64,000 bases of DNA from Flavobacteriaceae bacterium YJPT1-3. Lineage in GTDB: Bacteria > Bacteroidota > Bacteroidia > Flavobacteriales > Flavobacteriaceae. Below are positions 55,368 through 64,000 of the stretch, one piece after another. Position 1 is the first letter of the stretch. Each line of letters begins with the position of its first letter. Location: assembly GCA_029866965.1 (NCBI GenBank), contig CP123444.1, positions 468,501-532,500 on the forward strand, in the 5' to 3' direction. The translations under genes were made by a program, and so were the position numbers. The notes under the pieces were generated by a model. That model was not told where the DNA came from. It saw nothing but the letters and a program-made list of their open reading frames with translations, and ran no database searches.

Positions 55368-56090
55368 TTATTTGGAATCATTGAGGCGCCAGTTATAGGG
55401 ATAAAAACCAGTGCTGGCTTTTAAGGGCAGGCGGCTTTTCCGATATTGGTTGGTGAACTGAATCAGCGTTCTGCCATTTCTGGTAAAATCCTCCTTGTAC
55501 CACTCCATGATCTGAGAGAACTGAACGCTATTCCCATCAACGCGGAGGAACTGATTGTCATTTAAGGCCTTTACCGTTTGACTCTGCAGTTGCTGTTCCA
55601 GGCGATCGGGGCGATACGCCTTATTGATGATTGGAGGACAGCTGCGTGCTGCACAGACCAAGACAAAATGAAATCGAGGCTCATCGAATTCGGCTCGCAG
55701 TTTATCATTTTCGATAGCATTTAAGGTCAGGGATTCACCGGCCAGTGTGTAAGTTTTTTTATCAAAGAAACCCTTCACATCTAGCGGTGATTTTAAGGGG
55801 TAGTTCTCCACCACACCTTTGATCGTCGCCAGGTTGTAGGCATTGATCCAAAACGCCTGGTAGGTAGCAGGATCACTTATAGAAACTTGCAAAGAAGCGG
55901 CTGTACGCAGTGCCTGATCCAATAATTCAGGATCACTTTTGATTGCCTGATAATTCACTCGTCCATTGTTGACGTATTTGGCAAAAAGGGCATCCGCTTC
56001 ATCAAAGAATTGAGACACGTTTTGAGCCGGTGCGACCCAGGAAAAAACCAGGACTATAAAGATCAGGTAAACATACTTGTTTTTCATCAT
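55368..56090 (-). CDS. DUF547 exported protein
   Basis: 240 residues with a signal peptide (SWVAPAQN) and no lipobox. DUF547 domain: FWINAYNLATIKGVVENYPLKSP, LTLNAIENDKLRAEF, and FVLVCAARSCPPIINKAY with the paired Cys. Second DUF547 copy in the window after 46643, but soluble rather than lipidated. Divergent from the FAD oxidoreductase gene over a 174-bp region with inverted repeats. Confidence 0.88.
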   Translation of the reverse strand: MMKNKYVYLIFIVLVFSWVAPAQNVSQFFDEADALFAKYVNNGRVNYQAIKSDPELLDQALRTAASLQVSISDPATYQAFWINAYNLATIKGVVENYPLKSPLDVKGFFDKKTYTLAGESLTLNAIENDKLRAEFDEPRFHFVLVCAARSCPPIINKAYRPDRLEQQLQSQTVKALNDNQFLRVDGNSVQFSQIMEWYKEDFTRNGRTLIQFTNQYRKSRLPLKASTGFYPYNWRLNDSK

Positions 56091-56146
56091 GAACTATTTT
56101 ATGGCCCTTGTGTCGCGACCCAGGTAGTATTACTTACACAGGAAGT

Positions 56147-56167
56147 ACCATTTTATTTGCAAATGGT
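56147..56167. promoter_or_regulatory. Inverted repeat, possible operator
   Basis: ACCATTT and AAATGGT arms (7 bp) around a 7-nt centre, in the divergent promoter region of the DUF547 and FAD oxidoreductase genes. Confidence 0.35.
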
Positions 56168-56216
56168 TACAGCTAGGCAATTTATCCTTAATCCAATTAA
56201 ATTCGTCACGATACTG

Positions 56217-56230
56217 GTTAAGTTCTTAAC
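56217..56230. promoter_or_regulatory. Dyad GTTAAG-TT-CTTAAC, possible operator
   Basis: A 6-bp-arm dyad 34 bp upstream of the FAD oxidoreductase ATG. A TAACTTTA sequence (TAnnTTTG-like) overlaps its right edge at 56227, so a bound protein could block the -7 region. Confidence 0.35.
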
Positions 56231-56264
56231 TTTAGATACGACCAAATGGTCCTAACTACACCTT

Positions 56265-57569
<1,305 letters not shown>

Positions 57570-57578
57570 ATCGCATTT

Positions 57579-59171
57579 ATGTATACCCTTGATAAAGACA
57601 TGTCGCTTACCGGTCAACCCCCTGCAACGATCAATACGGTCCAAAAAATAGCCACCATCATCGGGATGGCCGGCCTATCGATTTTGATCCTGGCCACCTT
57701 CAATGTCAATTTCCCTAATAAAACGCTTTGGCTCACACTGGCTCTTTCCGGAATTACTTTAGGAATTATCGGTTTTGCCTACGGTGCCTATTCCAATAGA
57801 CAGGAGGGTATCAAAAATGACGGGGTCTGGTTTAAAAGCATCTCTGCACGAGGCTTTTTAGCCTGGGCCGCCGGAATAGCGCTTACCGGATTCTACATCG
57901 TACTCTACTTTTACGCTCCCCTACTAGGACTTAATGCCGAGGGCGATAATACCGGAGTCATCGGTCTGTTTGATCCCTTAAGCTACCTTTTAAGCGGTAA
58001 TCCTGCCAGTCAGTGGTTTGTTTATGGAACGCTATACACCATCGCGATACTGGCTTTCGGCATCAAATTTCTATGGAAATACCGCCACAACCGCTACCAA
58101 CGACTACGCACCTTCTCGGTCATGTTCTTCCAAACGGCCTTTGCTTTTCTGATTCCCGAGCTTATGGCTCGACTCAATAGCGATGATTTCTCTTTGCCCT
58201 ACACCGACCTGAAGAATATGTGGCCGCTCAATTACTACGCCTTCGATCAGTGGCGGGTGAATGATTATTTGGATGCAGGCACCATCGGTCTAGCGCTGCT
58301 GCTTTTCGCCATTGTTTCCGTTTTTGTAATCTCTCCAATTCTGACCTACAAATACGGGAAACGCTGGTATTGTTCCTGGGTGTGCGGTTGCGGGGGCTTA
58401 GCGGAGACCGCCGGAGATCCATTTCGTCACCTGTCCGACAAAAGTCAAGTCGCCTGGAAAATAGAGCGCTGGGTCGTACACAGCGTTCTGGTCTTTGCCG
58501 TGGTCATGACCACCGGGGTGGTCTATACCTACCTGGGCTATGACCCTAATCAATATTGGTTAACTAAAGATGTATTTCTTATTGGAGTGGGGGTTTTTCT
58601 TACCGTTCTTTTTGCTGTGATCTGGTTCTTTAGAAAAGATCAACTTCAAAAGGATGCCCGCTACGGCGCCATTGGCTATCTCGTCATTATTTTGGCGTTG
58701 ATTGGCATGCATTACGCTACAGGAAATAATCTTTTTATTTTCGAAGCCGGAGGCATCCGTACCTTTTACGGCTTTCTGATCGGATCTATATTCTCCGGGG
58801 TGATTGGAACTGGATTCTATCCCATATTTGGAAATCGTGTCTGGTGTCGCTTTGGATGCCCCATGGCGGCCATCCTCGGACTTCAGCAACGGTTGTTCTC
58901 TAAATTCAGGATCACTACTAATGGGGGTCAGTGCATTTCCTGTGGTAACTGTTCTGCCTATTGCGAGATGGGGATTGACGTACGCGCTTATGCACAAAAA
59001 GGAGAGAACATCGTGCGTGCCAGCTGCGTAGGTTGCGGGATTTGCTCGGCGGTTTGCCCCAGAGGAGTTCTTAAATTAGAAAATGGAGATTTAAATGGAC
59101 GTATTGACAGCCGTTCGGTATTGCTGGGCAACGACGTCAATTTAATGGATTATGTCAATCAAAAATCATAA
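57579..59171 (+). CDS. Membrane 4Fe-4S protein, NosR/CcoG-like
   Basis: 530 residues with about eight TM helices and Cys motifs on the cytosolic side: WVCGCGG, FGCPMA, and two 4Fe-4S ferredoxin sites, CISCGNCSAYCEMG and CVGCGICSAVCPRG. This resembles NapH/NosR/CcoG electron-transfer proteins. The start may be 57579 or the ATG at 57600. Cotranscribed with the FAD oxidoreductase. The acceptor of electrons is not known from the sequence. Confidence 0.9.
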   Translation: MYTLDKDMSLTGQPPATINTVQKIATIIGMAGLSILILATFNVNFPNKTLWLTLALSGITLGIIGFAYGAYSNRQEGIKNDGVWFKSISARGFLAWAAGIALTGFYIVLYFYAPLLGLNAEGDNTGVIGLFDPLSYLLSGNPASQWFVYGTLYTIAILAFGIKFLWKYRHNRYQRLRTFSVMFFQTAFAFLIPELMARLNSDDFSLPYTDLKNMWPLNYYAFDQWRVNDYLDAGTIGLALLLFAIVSVFVISPILTYKYGKRWYCSWVCGCGGLAETAGDPFRHLSDKSQVAWKIERWVVHSVLVFAVVMTTGVVYTYLGYDPNQYWLTKDVFLIGVGVFLTVLFAVIWFFRKDQLQKDARYGAIGYLVIILALIGMHYATGNNLFIFEAGGIRTFYGFLIGSIFSGVIGTGFYPIFGNRVWCRFGCPMAAILGLQQRLFSKFRITTNGGQCISCGNCSAYCEMGIDVRAYAQKGENIVRASCVGCGICSAVCPRGVLKLENGDLNGRIDSRSVLLGNDVNLMDYVNQKS

Positions 59172-59176
59172 GAATT

Positions 59177-60046
59177 ATGCTGACGCGAAATTTTACCCTT
59201 ATTCTGGCTTTCCTCCTATGCACCTTGAGCTCAAAGGCTCAGGAAGGTACCATACATACTGATCTGTCCCTAAAGAGCGAAATCTTAAAAATGGAGCGAA
59301 ATTACGCCATTTATTTGCCTCCTGATTATGAAAGCTCAGGTAAAGAGTACCCAGTACTCTACCTCCTTCATGGAGCCGGTGACGATCATACCGGATGGAT
59401 CGAAAAGGGGAATATGAAAGCCATTACCGATTCAGCCTTGGCGGAAGGAATAGCCTTACCCATGATTATCGTTATGCCAGACGCTCAGACCGTCCAACGC
59501 GGGTACTTTAATGCCTTGCATGGCAATTGGAATTACGAGGATTTCTTTTTCGAAGAATTCATCCCTCATGTGGAGCAAAAATATCGCGTCATTGGGACTA
59601 AGGCTAATCGAGCGGTAGCCGGACTTTCCATGGGTGGCGGGGGTAGCTTCATGTACGCCATGCATCATCCGGAACTCTTTGTGGCGGCAGCTCCGCTGAG
59701 TGCCTACGTGGGCCCCTTAAGTCTGGATGATTTCAAACGTTATAATCCAGATCTTCTTACACGACACTCCGAAAAAGAAATACAAGACTATTACGCTCAG
59801 CACAATGCCTTATCCCTTTTGGAGTCAGTTTCGCCAGAAAAATTGAATACAGTGGGCTGGTACATCGATTGTGGGGATGATGATTTTCTTTATGAAGGGA
59901 ATAGCCGAGTACACATCCTGATGCGACAAAAAGAAATTGCCCATGAGTATCGGGTACGTGACGGGGCTCATGATTGGAATTACTGGCAGACCGCTCTGCC
60001 TGAAGTGCTCCGCTTTGTAAGCTCCTTTTTTGGGCAACCTGATTAG
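59177..60046 (+). CDS. Exported esterase, Esterase D/Fes-like
   Basis: 289 residues with a signal peptide (TLSSKAQEG). Alpha/beta hydrolase: oxyanion region LLHGAGDDHTGW, nucleophile Ser151 in GLSMGGG, and late His in DGAHDWNYW. Similar enzymes cut feruloyl, acetyl or siderophore esters. It follows the 4Fe-4S gene by 5 bp. Confidence 0.9.
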   Translation: MLTRNFTLILAFLLCTLSSKAQEGTIHTDLSLKSEILKMERNYAIYLPPDYESSGKEYPVLYLLHGAGDDHTGWIEKGNMKAITDSALAEGIALPMIIVMPDAQTVQRGYFNALHGNWNYEDFFFEEFIPHVEQKYRVIGTKANRAVAGLSMGGGGSFMYAMHHPELFVAAAPLSAYVGPLSLDDFKRYNPDLLTRHSEKEIQDYYAQHNALSLLESVSPEKLNTVGWYIDCGDDDFLYEGNSRVHILMRQKEIAHEYRVRDGAHDWNYWQTALPEVLRFVSSFFGQPD

Positions 60047-60435
60047 TGCGCTCTTTTGAAGAAATTCACGTAGATGCTTCCCAGGGTGGCTACGGTCATC
60101 CCAATGCCTATACTCCAGTTCATAAGGATTTCGGAAGGCAACCATCCGGTTAATTGACGCGCCAGGAAAGCGAGGTAGTTAGACGGTAGATCTGTATGAC
60201 CCAGTGCCCGCAAAAGATCGTAGTGCCAATCGGTAAGGAAGCAATAGCCAAAGCCTTTCCAAAATCCCAGCACCCCCCACGAAAATAGGGTGATCCCCAC
60301 AGCATAGAGATGCAGTCTCTGGGTAGGTTTGTACATCCATCCCAGTACATTGAACAGGATGAATAGGGTGTGGAAAACGTAGAATAAGGCACTTAATAGA
60401 TAAAGCAGCCATTCAGGCCAGGTCGATACCTCCAT
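60043..60435 (-). CDS. Membrane protein of unknown function
   Basis: 130 residues with three or four TM segments (WLLYLLSALFYVFHTLFILF, LHLYAVGITLFSWGVLGFW, and a C-terminal pair). DUF2784-like features are possible (short membrane protein with WHYDL and an internal FCY), but I am not sure. Convergent with the esterase with a 4-bp overlap; the only minus-strand gene after 56090. Confidence 0.7.
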   Translation of the reverse strand: MEVSTWPEWLLYLLSALFYVFHTLFILFNVLGWMYKPTQRLHLYAVGITLFSWGVLGFWKGFGYCFLTDWHYDLLRALGHTDLPSNYLAFLARQLTGWLPSEILMNWSIGIGMTVATLGSIYVNFFKRAH

Positions 60436-60503
60436 CTTTTTTTGTTTAAGATAGTATTTTAAATTCCTTTGTAAGGCCAGTATATAATAACGTCTAATGG
60501 TCT

Positions 60504-60983
60504 ATGCACTTTTACCTGCTTCTCCTTTTAAGCCTGTTTGTTACGAACCTGGATGCGCAGTCAAAAATCTATTTGAAGGATTATTATTCCAGCGGGCAGT
60601 TGAAATCGGAGGGCTGGATGCAAGATGAGCTGAAGCAGGATTACTGGATATTCTACCACTCCAACGGCCATAAAAGTGCTCAAGGTAGCTATGATCAGGG
60701 CGAGAAATCGGGCTATTGGTTCTTTTACAATGAACACGAAAAATTAATTAAGGAAGGTCATTATCAAAAGGATCAAGAAGAGGGTTGGTGGACTTTTTAC
60801 GATCTTGCAGCGCAGAAAGAATCTCGTTGTCAGTGCAGGGACAATCTAAAACACGGGTACTGCCTCATTTATGAAAAAGGACGTTTGAAACGAGTCGATC
60901 ACTACCATAAAGGACAAAAAATACGTACCTGGAGCACGCTTTCTGCTTTCCGGAAGGATAATCCTGAAGTGAAATTCCGATGA
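60504..60983 (+). CDS. YwqK/MORN-like repeat protein
   Basis: 159 residues with a signal peptide (FVTNLDAQS). Successive repeats of the form YYSSGQLKSEGWMQ, HSNGHKSAQGSYDQG, YNEHEKLIKEGHYQ are the MORN_2/YwqK pattern. Annotated in databases as a YwqK-type antitoxin, but there is no toxin here and the protein looks exported, so a surface or structural role is more likely. Overlaps the next gene by 4 bp (ATGA). Confidence 0.85.
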   Translation: MHFYLLLLLSLFVTNLDAQSKIYLKDYYSSGQLKSEGWMQDELKQDYWIFYHSNGHKSAQGSYDQGEKSGYWFFYNEHEKLIKEGHYQKDQEEGWWTFYDLAAQKESRCQCRDNLKHGYCLIYEKGRLKRVDHYHKGQKIRTWSTLSAFRKDNPEVKFR

Positions 60984-61675
60984 CCCCCCAAATCAAAGTG
61001 ATCATTCCGGCTTTTAACGAACAAGACAGTATTGGTCTCGTCATACAAGCCATACCTTCTTATGTGGAGGAGATCGTCGTGGTGAGTAATGCCTCCACTG
61101 ATCGTACCGATACTGTAGCTCAGGACCACGGAGCCACGGTGCTCCAGGAGCCCAAACCCGGTTACGGATACGCCTGCCTCAAGGGATTGGACTATTTGGC
61201 CCAATTAGAAATCAAACCTGACCTGGTGGTATTTCTGGATGGCGACTACAGCGATTATCCGGAGGAAATGGATTTATTGATCCAACCCATCGTGAAGCAG
61301 CAGGCCGATTTTGTAGTGGGTGCACGGGTGTCTCGCTTTCGCGAAAGCGGAAGCATGACGATTCCACAACGATTTGGTAACTGGCTGGCCACTACGCTGA
61401 TGCGCTGGATGTTCAACGCGCGCTTTACGGATCTGGGGCCCTTTCGAGCCATCAAGTACGATACGTTGCTTGCACTGAACATGGAAGACAAAACCTACGG
61501 ATGGACCGTGGAAATGCAACTGAAAGTGCTGAAAAAAGGCATTCCTTATACGGAAGTCCCCGTGCACTACCGCAATCGAATAGGCGTGTCCAAAGTTTCT
61601 GGAACTCTTAAAGGTGCTATCTTTGCAGGCGTAAAAATTTTAGGCTGGATTTTTAAATACAGTGTGAAAAAATGA
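60980..61675 (+). CDS. GT2 glycosyltransferase, DPM/DPG synthase-like
   Basis: 231 residues. GT2 motifs IIPAFNEQDSI, VVSNASTDRT, FLDGDYSDYPEEM (DxD), and late GWTVEMQLKVLKKG with EVPVHYRNRIGVSKVSG. No TM helix, so it would act at the membrane surface, adding a sugar to a polyprenyl phosphate or similar acceptor. It overlaps the next transferase by 4 bp. The exact palindrome at 61335 encodes RFRES. Confidence 0.92.
   Translation: MTPQIKVIIPAFNEQDSIGLVIQAIPSYVEEIVVVSNASTDRTDTVAQDHGATVLQEPKPGYGYACLKGLDYLAQLEIKPDLVVFLDGDYSDYPEEMDLLIQPIVKQQADFVVGARVSRFRESGSMTIPQRFGNWLATTLMRWMFNARFTDLGPFRAIKYDTLLALNMEDKTYGWTVEMQLKVLKKGIPYTEVPVHYRNRIGVSKVSGTLKGAIFAGVKILGWIFKYSVKK
61335..61348. repeat. Palindrome GCTTTCGCGAAAGC, exact copy
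   Basis: Inside the GT2 gene, read as Arg-Phe-Arg-Glu-Ser. Confidence 0.9.
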
Positions 61676-63165
61676 TACTCGAAACGGTAATCTTAGTGGT
61701 CTACTCCCTCGCATTGATCGGGATTTTTGCCTACAGTTTGGCCCAGGCCAATCTACTGCTGAATTACCTGCGCCACAAACGGAAAGCCGAACAGGAAGCA
61801 CTTATTCTCAATTGCGCTGACCCCACTCAGGTCCCTGCAGTAACCATTCAATTGCCGGTCTACAATGAGCTCTACGTGATGGAACGGCTCTTGGATAATA
61901 TTGCCAAGATCACATATCCCAAAGACAAGCTCGAAATACAGGTCTTGGACGACTCCACCGATGAATCGTTGCAACAAACGGCATTACAAATCAGGCGCTT
62001 ACAACAAAGCGGCCTAAATATTAAACACCTGACCCGAACCGATCGTAACGGATTTAAAGCTGGTGCTCTTAAAGAAGGCTTAAAGACCGCCAGCGGTGAA
62101 TTCATCGCCATTTTTGACGCCGATTTTATGCCTCAACCGGATTGGCTCTTGCGTACCGTACCCTATTTTCGGGATCCTGAAATTGGTGTAGTACAGACCC
62201 GCTGGGGACATTTAAATAAAGACTATTCCCTATTGACGCGGGTACAGGCTTTTGCCCTGGATGCGCATTTCACCCTAGAACAAGTCGGGCGCAACAGTGA
62301 AGGGCATTTTATCAATTTTAATGGAACCGCGGGAATCTGGAGAAAAAGCTGCATACTGGACGCCGGCAACTGGCAGGGAGATACCTTGACCGAAGACTTA
62401 GACCTGAGTTATCGAGCTCAATTGAAACAATGGAAATTCAAGTATCTGGAAGATGTAGAGACTCCTGCAGAATTGCCCGTTGTCATTAGTGCTGCTAAAT
62501 CACAGCAATTTCGATGGAACAAAGGGGGCGCTGAAAACTTCCAGAAAATGCGTAGCCGATTACTAAATAGTCCTCTTGTTTCCCCGAAAACAAAGATTCA
62601 TGGCCTTCTGCATCTACTCAACAGTACCATGTTTCTCAATGTACTGATCGTAGCCATTCTGAGTATCCCGATCCTTTATATCAAAAATGAGTATGACCAT
62701 TTGAAACTTTATTTCTTTGTGATGAGTTTCTTTGTGCTCAGCACCTTGATCTTTTTTATTTGCTATTGGTTCACGTTCAAGTCGATCTATGGAGGTGGTA
62801 TCAAGCAATTTTTGCGTTATACCGCTATGTTTTTTACGTTCTTCAGTATAGCTATGGGCTTCTCGCTTCATAATTCGATTGCAGTTTTGGAAGGACATCT
62901 AGGCAAAAAAAGTGAGTTCATCCGAACGCCTAAGTTCAATATTCAAAACCTAAAAGATCCCTGGAAAGGCAACAAATACCTTAAGAAAAAACTATCCTTT
63001 CCCATTTTACTGGAAGGCGTGCTGATGCTCTATTTTGCTTTCGGGATGTACAGTGCATTCGTGGTGGGTGATCAAGGGGGTGACTTCGGACTGTTCCCTT
63101 TTCATCTGATGCTCTTCTTAGGCTTTGGGTTCGTCTTTTTTAATTCTATCAAAACTCAGGCTTAA
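61672..63165 (+). CDS. Processive GT2 glycosyltransferase, cellulose-synthase-like
   Basis: 497 residues: N-terminal TM (about 5-25), GT-A domain, then four TM helices from about residue 330. Processive motifs: QVLDDSTDES, FDADFMPQPDWL (DxD), TEDLDLSYRAQ (TED) and QQFRWNKGG (QxxRW). This set resembles glucomannan or beta-glucan synthase-like enzymes of GT2. Preceded by the DPM-type transferase with 4-bp overlap; probably make a surface glycan together. Confidence 0.92.
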   Translation: MILETVILVVYSLALIGIFAYSLAQANLLLNYLRHKRKAEQEALILNCADPTQVPAVTIQLPVYNELYVMERLLDNIAKITYPKDKLEIQVLDDSTDESLQQTALQIRRLQQSGLNIKHLTRTDRNGFKAGALKEGLKTASGEFIAIFDADFMPQPDWLLRTVPYFRDPEIGVVQTRWGHLNKDYSLLTRVQAFALDAHFTLEQVGRNSEGHFINFNGTAGIWRKSCILDAGNWQGDTLTEDLDLSYRAQLKQWKFKYLEDVETPAELPVVISAAKSQQFRWNKGGAENFQKMRSRLLNSPLVSPKTKIHGLLHLLNSTMFLNVLIVAILSIPILYIKNEYDHLKLYFFVMSFFVLSTLIFFICYWFTFKSIYGGGIKQFLRYTAMFFTFFSIAMGFSLHNSIAVLEGHLGKKSEFIRTPKFNIQNLKDPWKGNKYLKKKLSFPILLEGVLMLYFAFGMYSAFVVGDQGGDFGLFPFHLMLFLGFGFVFFNSIKTQA

Positions 63166-63402
63166 ACACGCCTTGTAGTGAATTAGCTTACTTTGTCGTC
63201 CCTTAGACCATTTCGTTGAGCATTACGATCATGCGTTTAAATGACTCGGTGTTAACCTTTCTGGCTCTATAGCATTAATTTTCAAAGTTATCATTAATTA
63301 ATTTAAGTTTTCGGCTTTCGCTCTATGAAGAAAAAGGATTTCACCCCTTGACTTTCAGCAATTTAAGCCTTAGCTTAGAGCAACCATTCTAAATAATTCG
63401 TC

Positions 63403-64000
63403 ATGCTTAAAAATTACTTGAGCCTGATCCTTCTTTTTTTCGTAGGAGTAATTCAGGCAAACAACATTCAAATCAGCAACATTACCCTTGAAAATCCCAA
63501 TACCACTGAAGGTTGGGTTCAAGTGGAGTTCGACCTCAGTTGGGAAAATTCCTGGCGCCTCAGCGCAGGACCGTCCAACTATGACGCCGCCTGGGTATTT
63601 ATAAAATATAGGGTAAATAGCGGGGATTGGGCGCATGCCCAGTTGGCGACCACCGATTTTGTTGCTGCAGCCGGCAGTACCATAGACATCACCTCAGATG
63701 GGGTGGGCGCTTTCATCTATCGTGATAGTGACGGCAGCGGATTTCTGAATTTACCGGACCTCCGCTTACGCTGGAACTACGGCAGTATTGATCCCAATGA
63801 CGTCATCGACATTCAGGTGTTTGCTATCGAAATGGTTTACGTGCCTGAGGGACAATTCTCCGTGGGTGGAACAACCGGAGATGAAGTCAATAAATTTTTT
63901 GAGGGAGGTAATTCCACCCAATCCTTTACCATCACCTCAGAGAATGCATTGGCTGTAGCCAATAGTGCAGGAAGTTTGTACTATGCAGCTGACAATTTAA
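63403..64000 (+). CDS. Secreted SUMF1/FGE-like protein (3' partial)
   Basis: Open from ATG 63403 to the window edge (199 codons). Signal peptide (FFVGVIQANN), then a beta-sandwich-like region with conserved Trp residues (EGWVQVEFDLSWENSW) and DSDGSGFLNLPDL. Near residue 145 the sequence IEMVYVPEGQFSVGG is the typical first strand of formylglycine-generating-enzyme sulfatase (SUMF1) domains. The domain proper lies beyond the window. The 237 bp before it, after the glycosyltransferase, hold no gene that I can see. Confidence 0.75.
   Translation, partial: MLKNYLSLILLFFVGVIQANNIQISNITLENPNTTEGWVQVEFDLSWENSWRLSAGPSNYDAAWVFIKYRVNSGDWAHAQLATTDFVAAAGSTIDITSDGVGAFIYRDSDGSGFLNLPDLRLRWNYGSIDPNDVIDIQVFAIEMVYVPEGQFSVGGTTGDEVNKFFEGGNSTQSFTITSENALAVANSAGSLYYAADNL

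Noticed and set aside
60504..60983. Antitoxin of a toxin-antitoxin pair
   Set aside because: YwqK naming suggests it, but the protein has a signal peptide, and the neighbours are glycosyltransferases with no toxin-like gene.

Overview
The window is chromosomal DNA from a marine-type Bacteroidota, most likely a member of Flavobacteriaceae. The evidence is paired SusC/SusD outer-membrane proteins, a class II HMG-CoA reductase beside a GYDIA-type GHMP kinase, a dipeptidyl peptidase IV, a DUF3340-type S41 protease, type III pantothenate kinase, and a promoter of the TTG / TAnnTTTG kind before the tRNA. There is no prophage, integrase, transposase gene, CRISPR array or rRNA operon. Genes are dense, often with 1-8 bp overlaps.

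Layout. 1-7062: 3' end of rodA, an unrecognised exported protein, a short silent copy of the rodA tail, a nuclease, a peptide-transporter permease and an S41 processing protease. 7187-11721: surE, lpxB, an NlpC/P60 lipoprotein and comEC. 11718-16050 (minus): thioredoxin-like protein, POT peptide transporter and DPP-IV. 16213-18434: mevalonate-pathway pair. 18485-26125 (minus): a compact envelope operon, coaX, beta-barrel protein, TPR protein, lptC, small membrane protein, CNNM/CBS protein and periplasmic PPIase. 26285-27729: tRNA-Phe followed by a small AT-rich accessory patch with a decayed methyltransferase fragment, a CPBP protease and a small TPR-like ORF. 27848-33348 (minus): GAF histidine kinase, a fused glycerol kinase/glycerol-3-phosphate dehydrogenase, and aldose 1-epimerase.

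33475-48271 is the most interesting region: an arsenosugar-type locus. It has the peroxidase-like CMD protein, radical SAM ArsS, two DUF2064 (TIGR04282-like) enzymes, a SusC/SusD pair, a sodium:solute symporter, a metallophosphoesterase, a rhodanese, a purine nucleoside phosphorylase, a DUF547 lipoprotein and a TIGR04283-type glycosyltransferase. Together they suggest substrate import, radical coupling to the adenosyl group of SAM, phosphorolytic removal of adenine, and glycosyl tailoring. No arsM methyltransferase or arsR regulator is visible here.

48268-56090 holds envelope genes (GIN-domain lipoprotein, PagL-like lipid A deacylase, DUF421, Omp85-like barrel, GH113-like lipoprotein, second DUF547 protein) and small stress-type proteins, including a 51-residue YqaE/Pmp3 peptide. 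56265-60046 pairs an FAD oxidoreductase with a membrane 4Fe-4S protein. 60504-63165 carries a YwqK-like protein and two glycosyltransferases. The window ends inside a secreted protein that appears to enter a formylglycine-generating-enzyme-like domain.

Across the whole window a 14-bp palindrome, GCTTTCGCGAAAGC, recurs seven times exactly and several more times with one or two changes. Nearly all copies are inside genes, in all three reading phases. At two sites a degraded copy forms one end of a longer composite repeat, one of which lies in frame within the TIGR04283-type glycosyltransferase gene.
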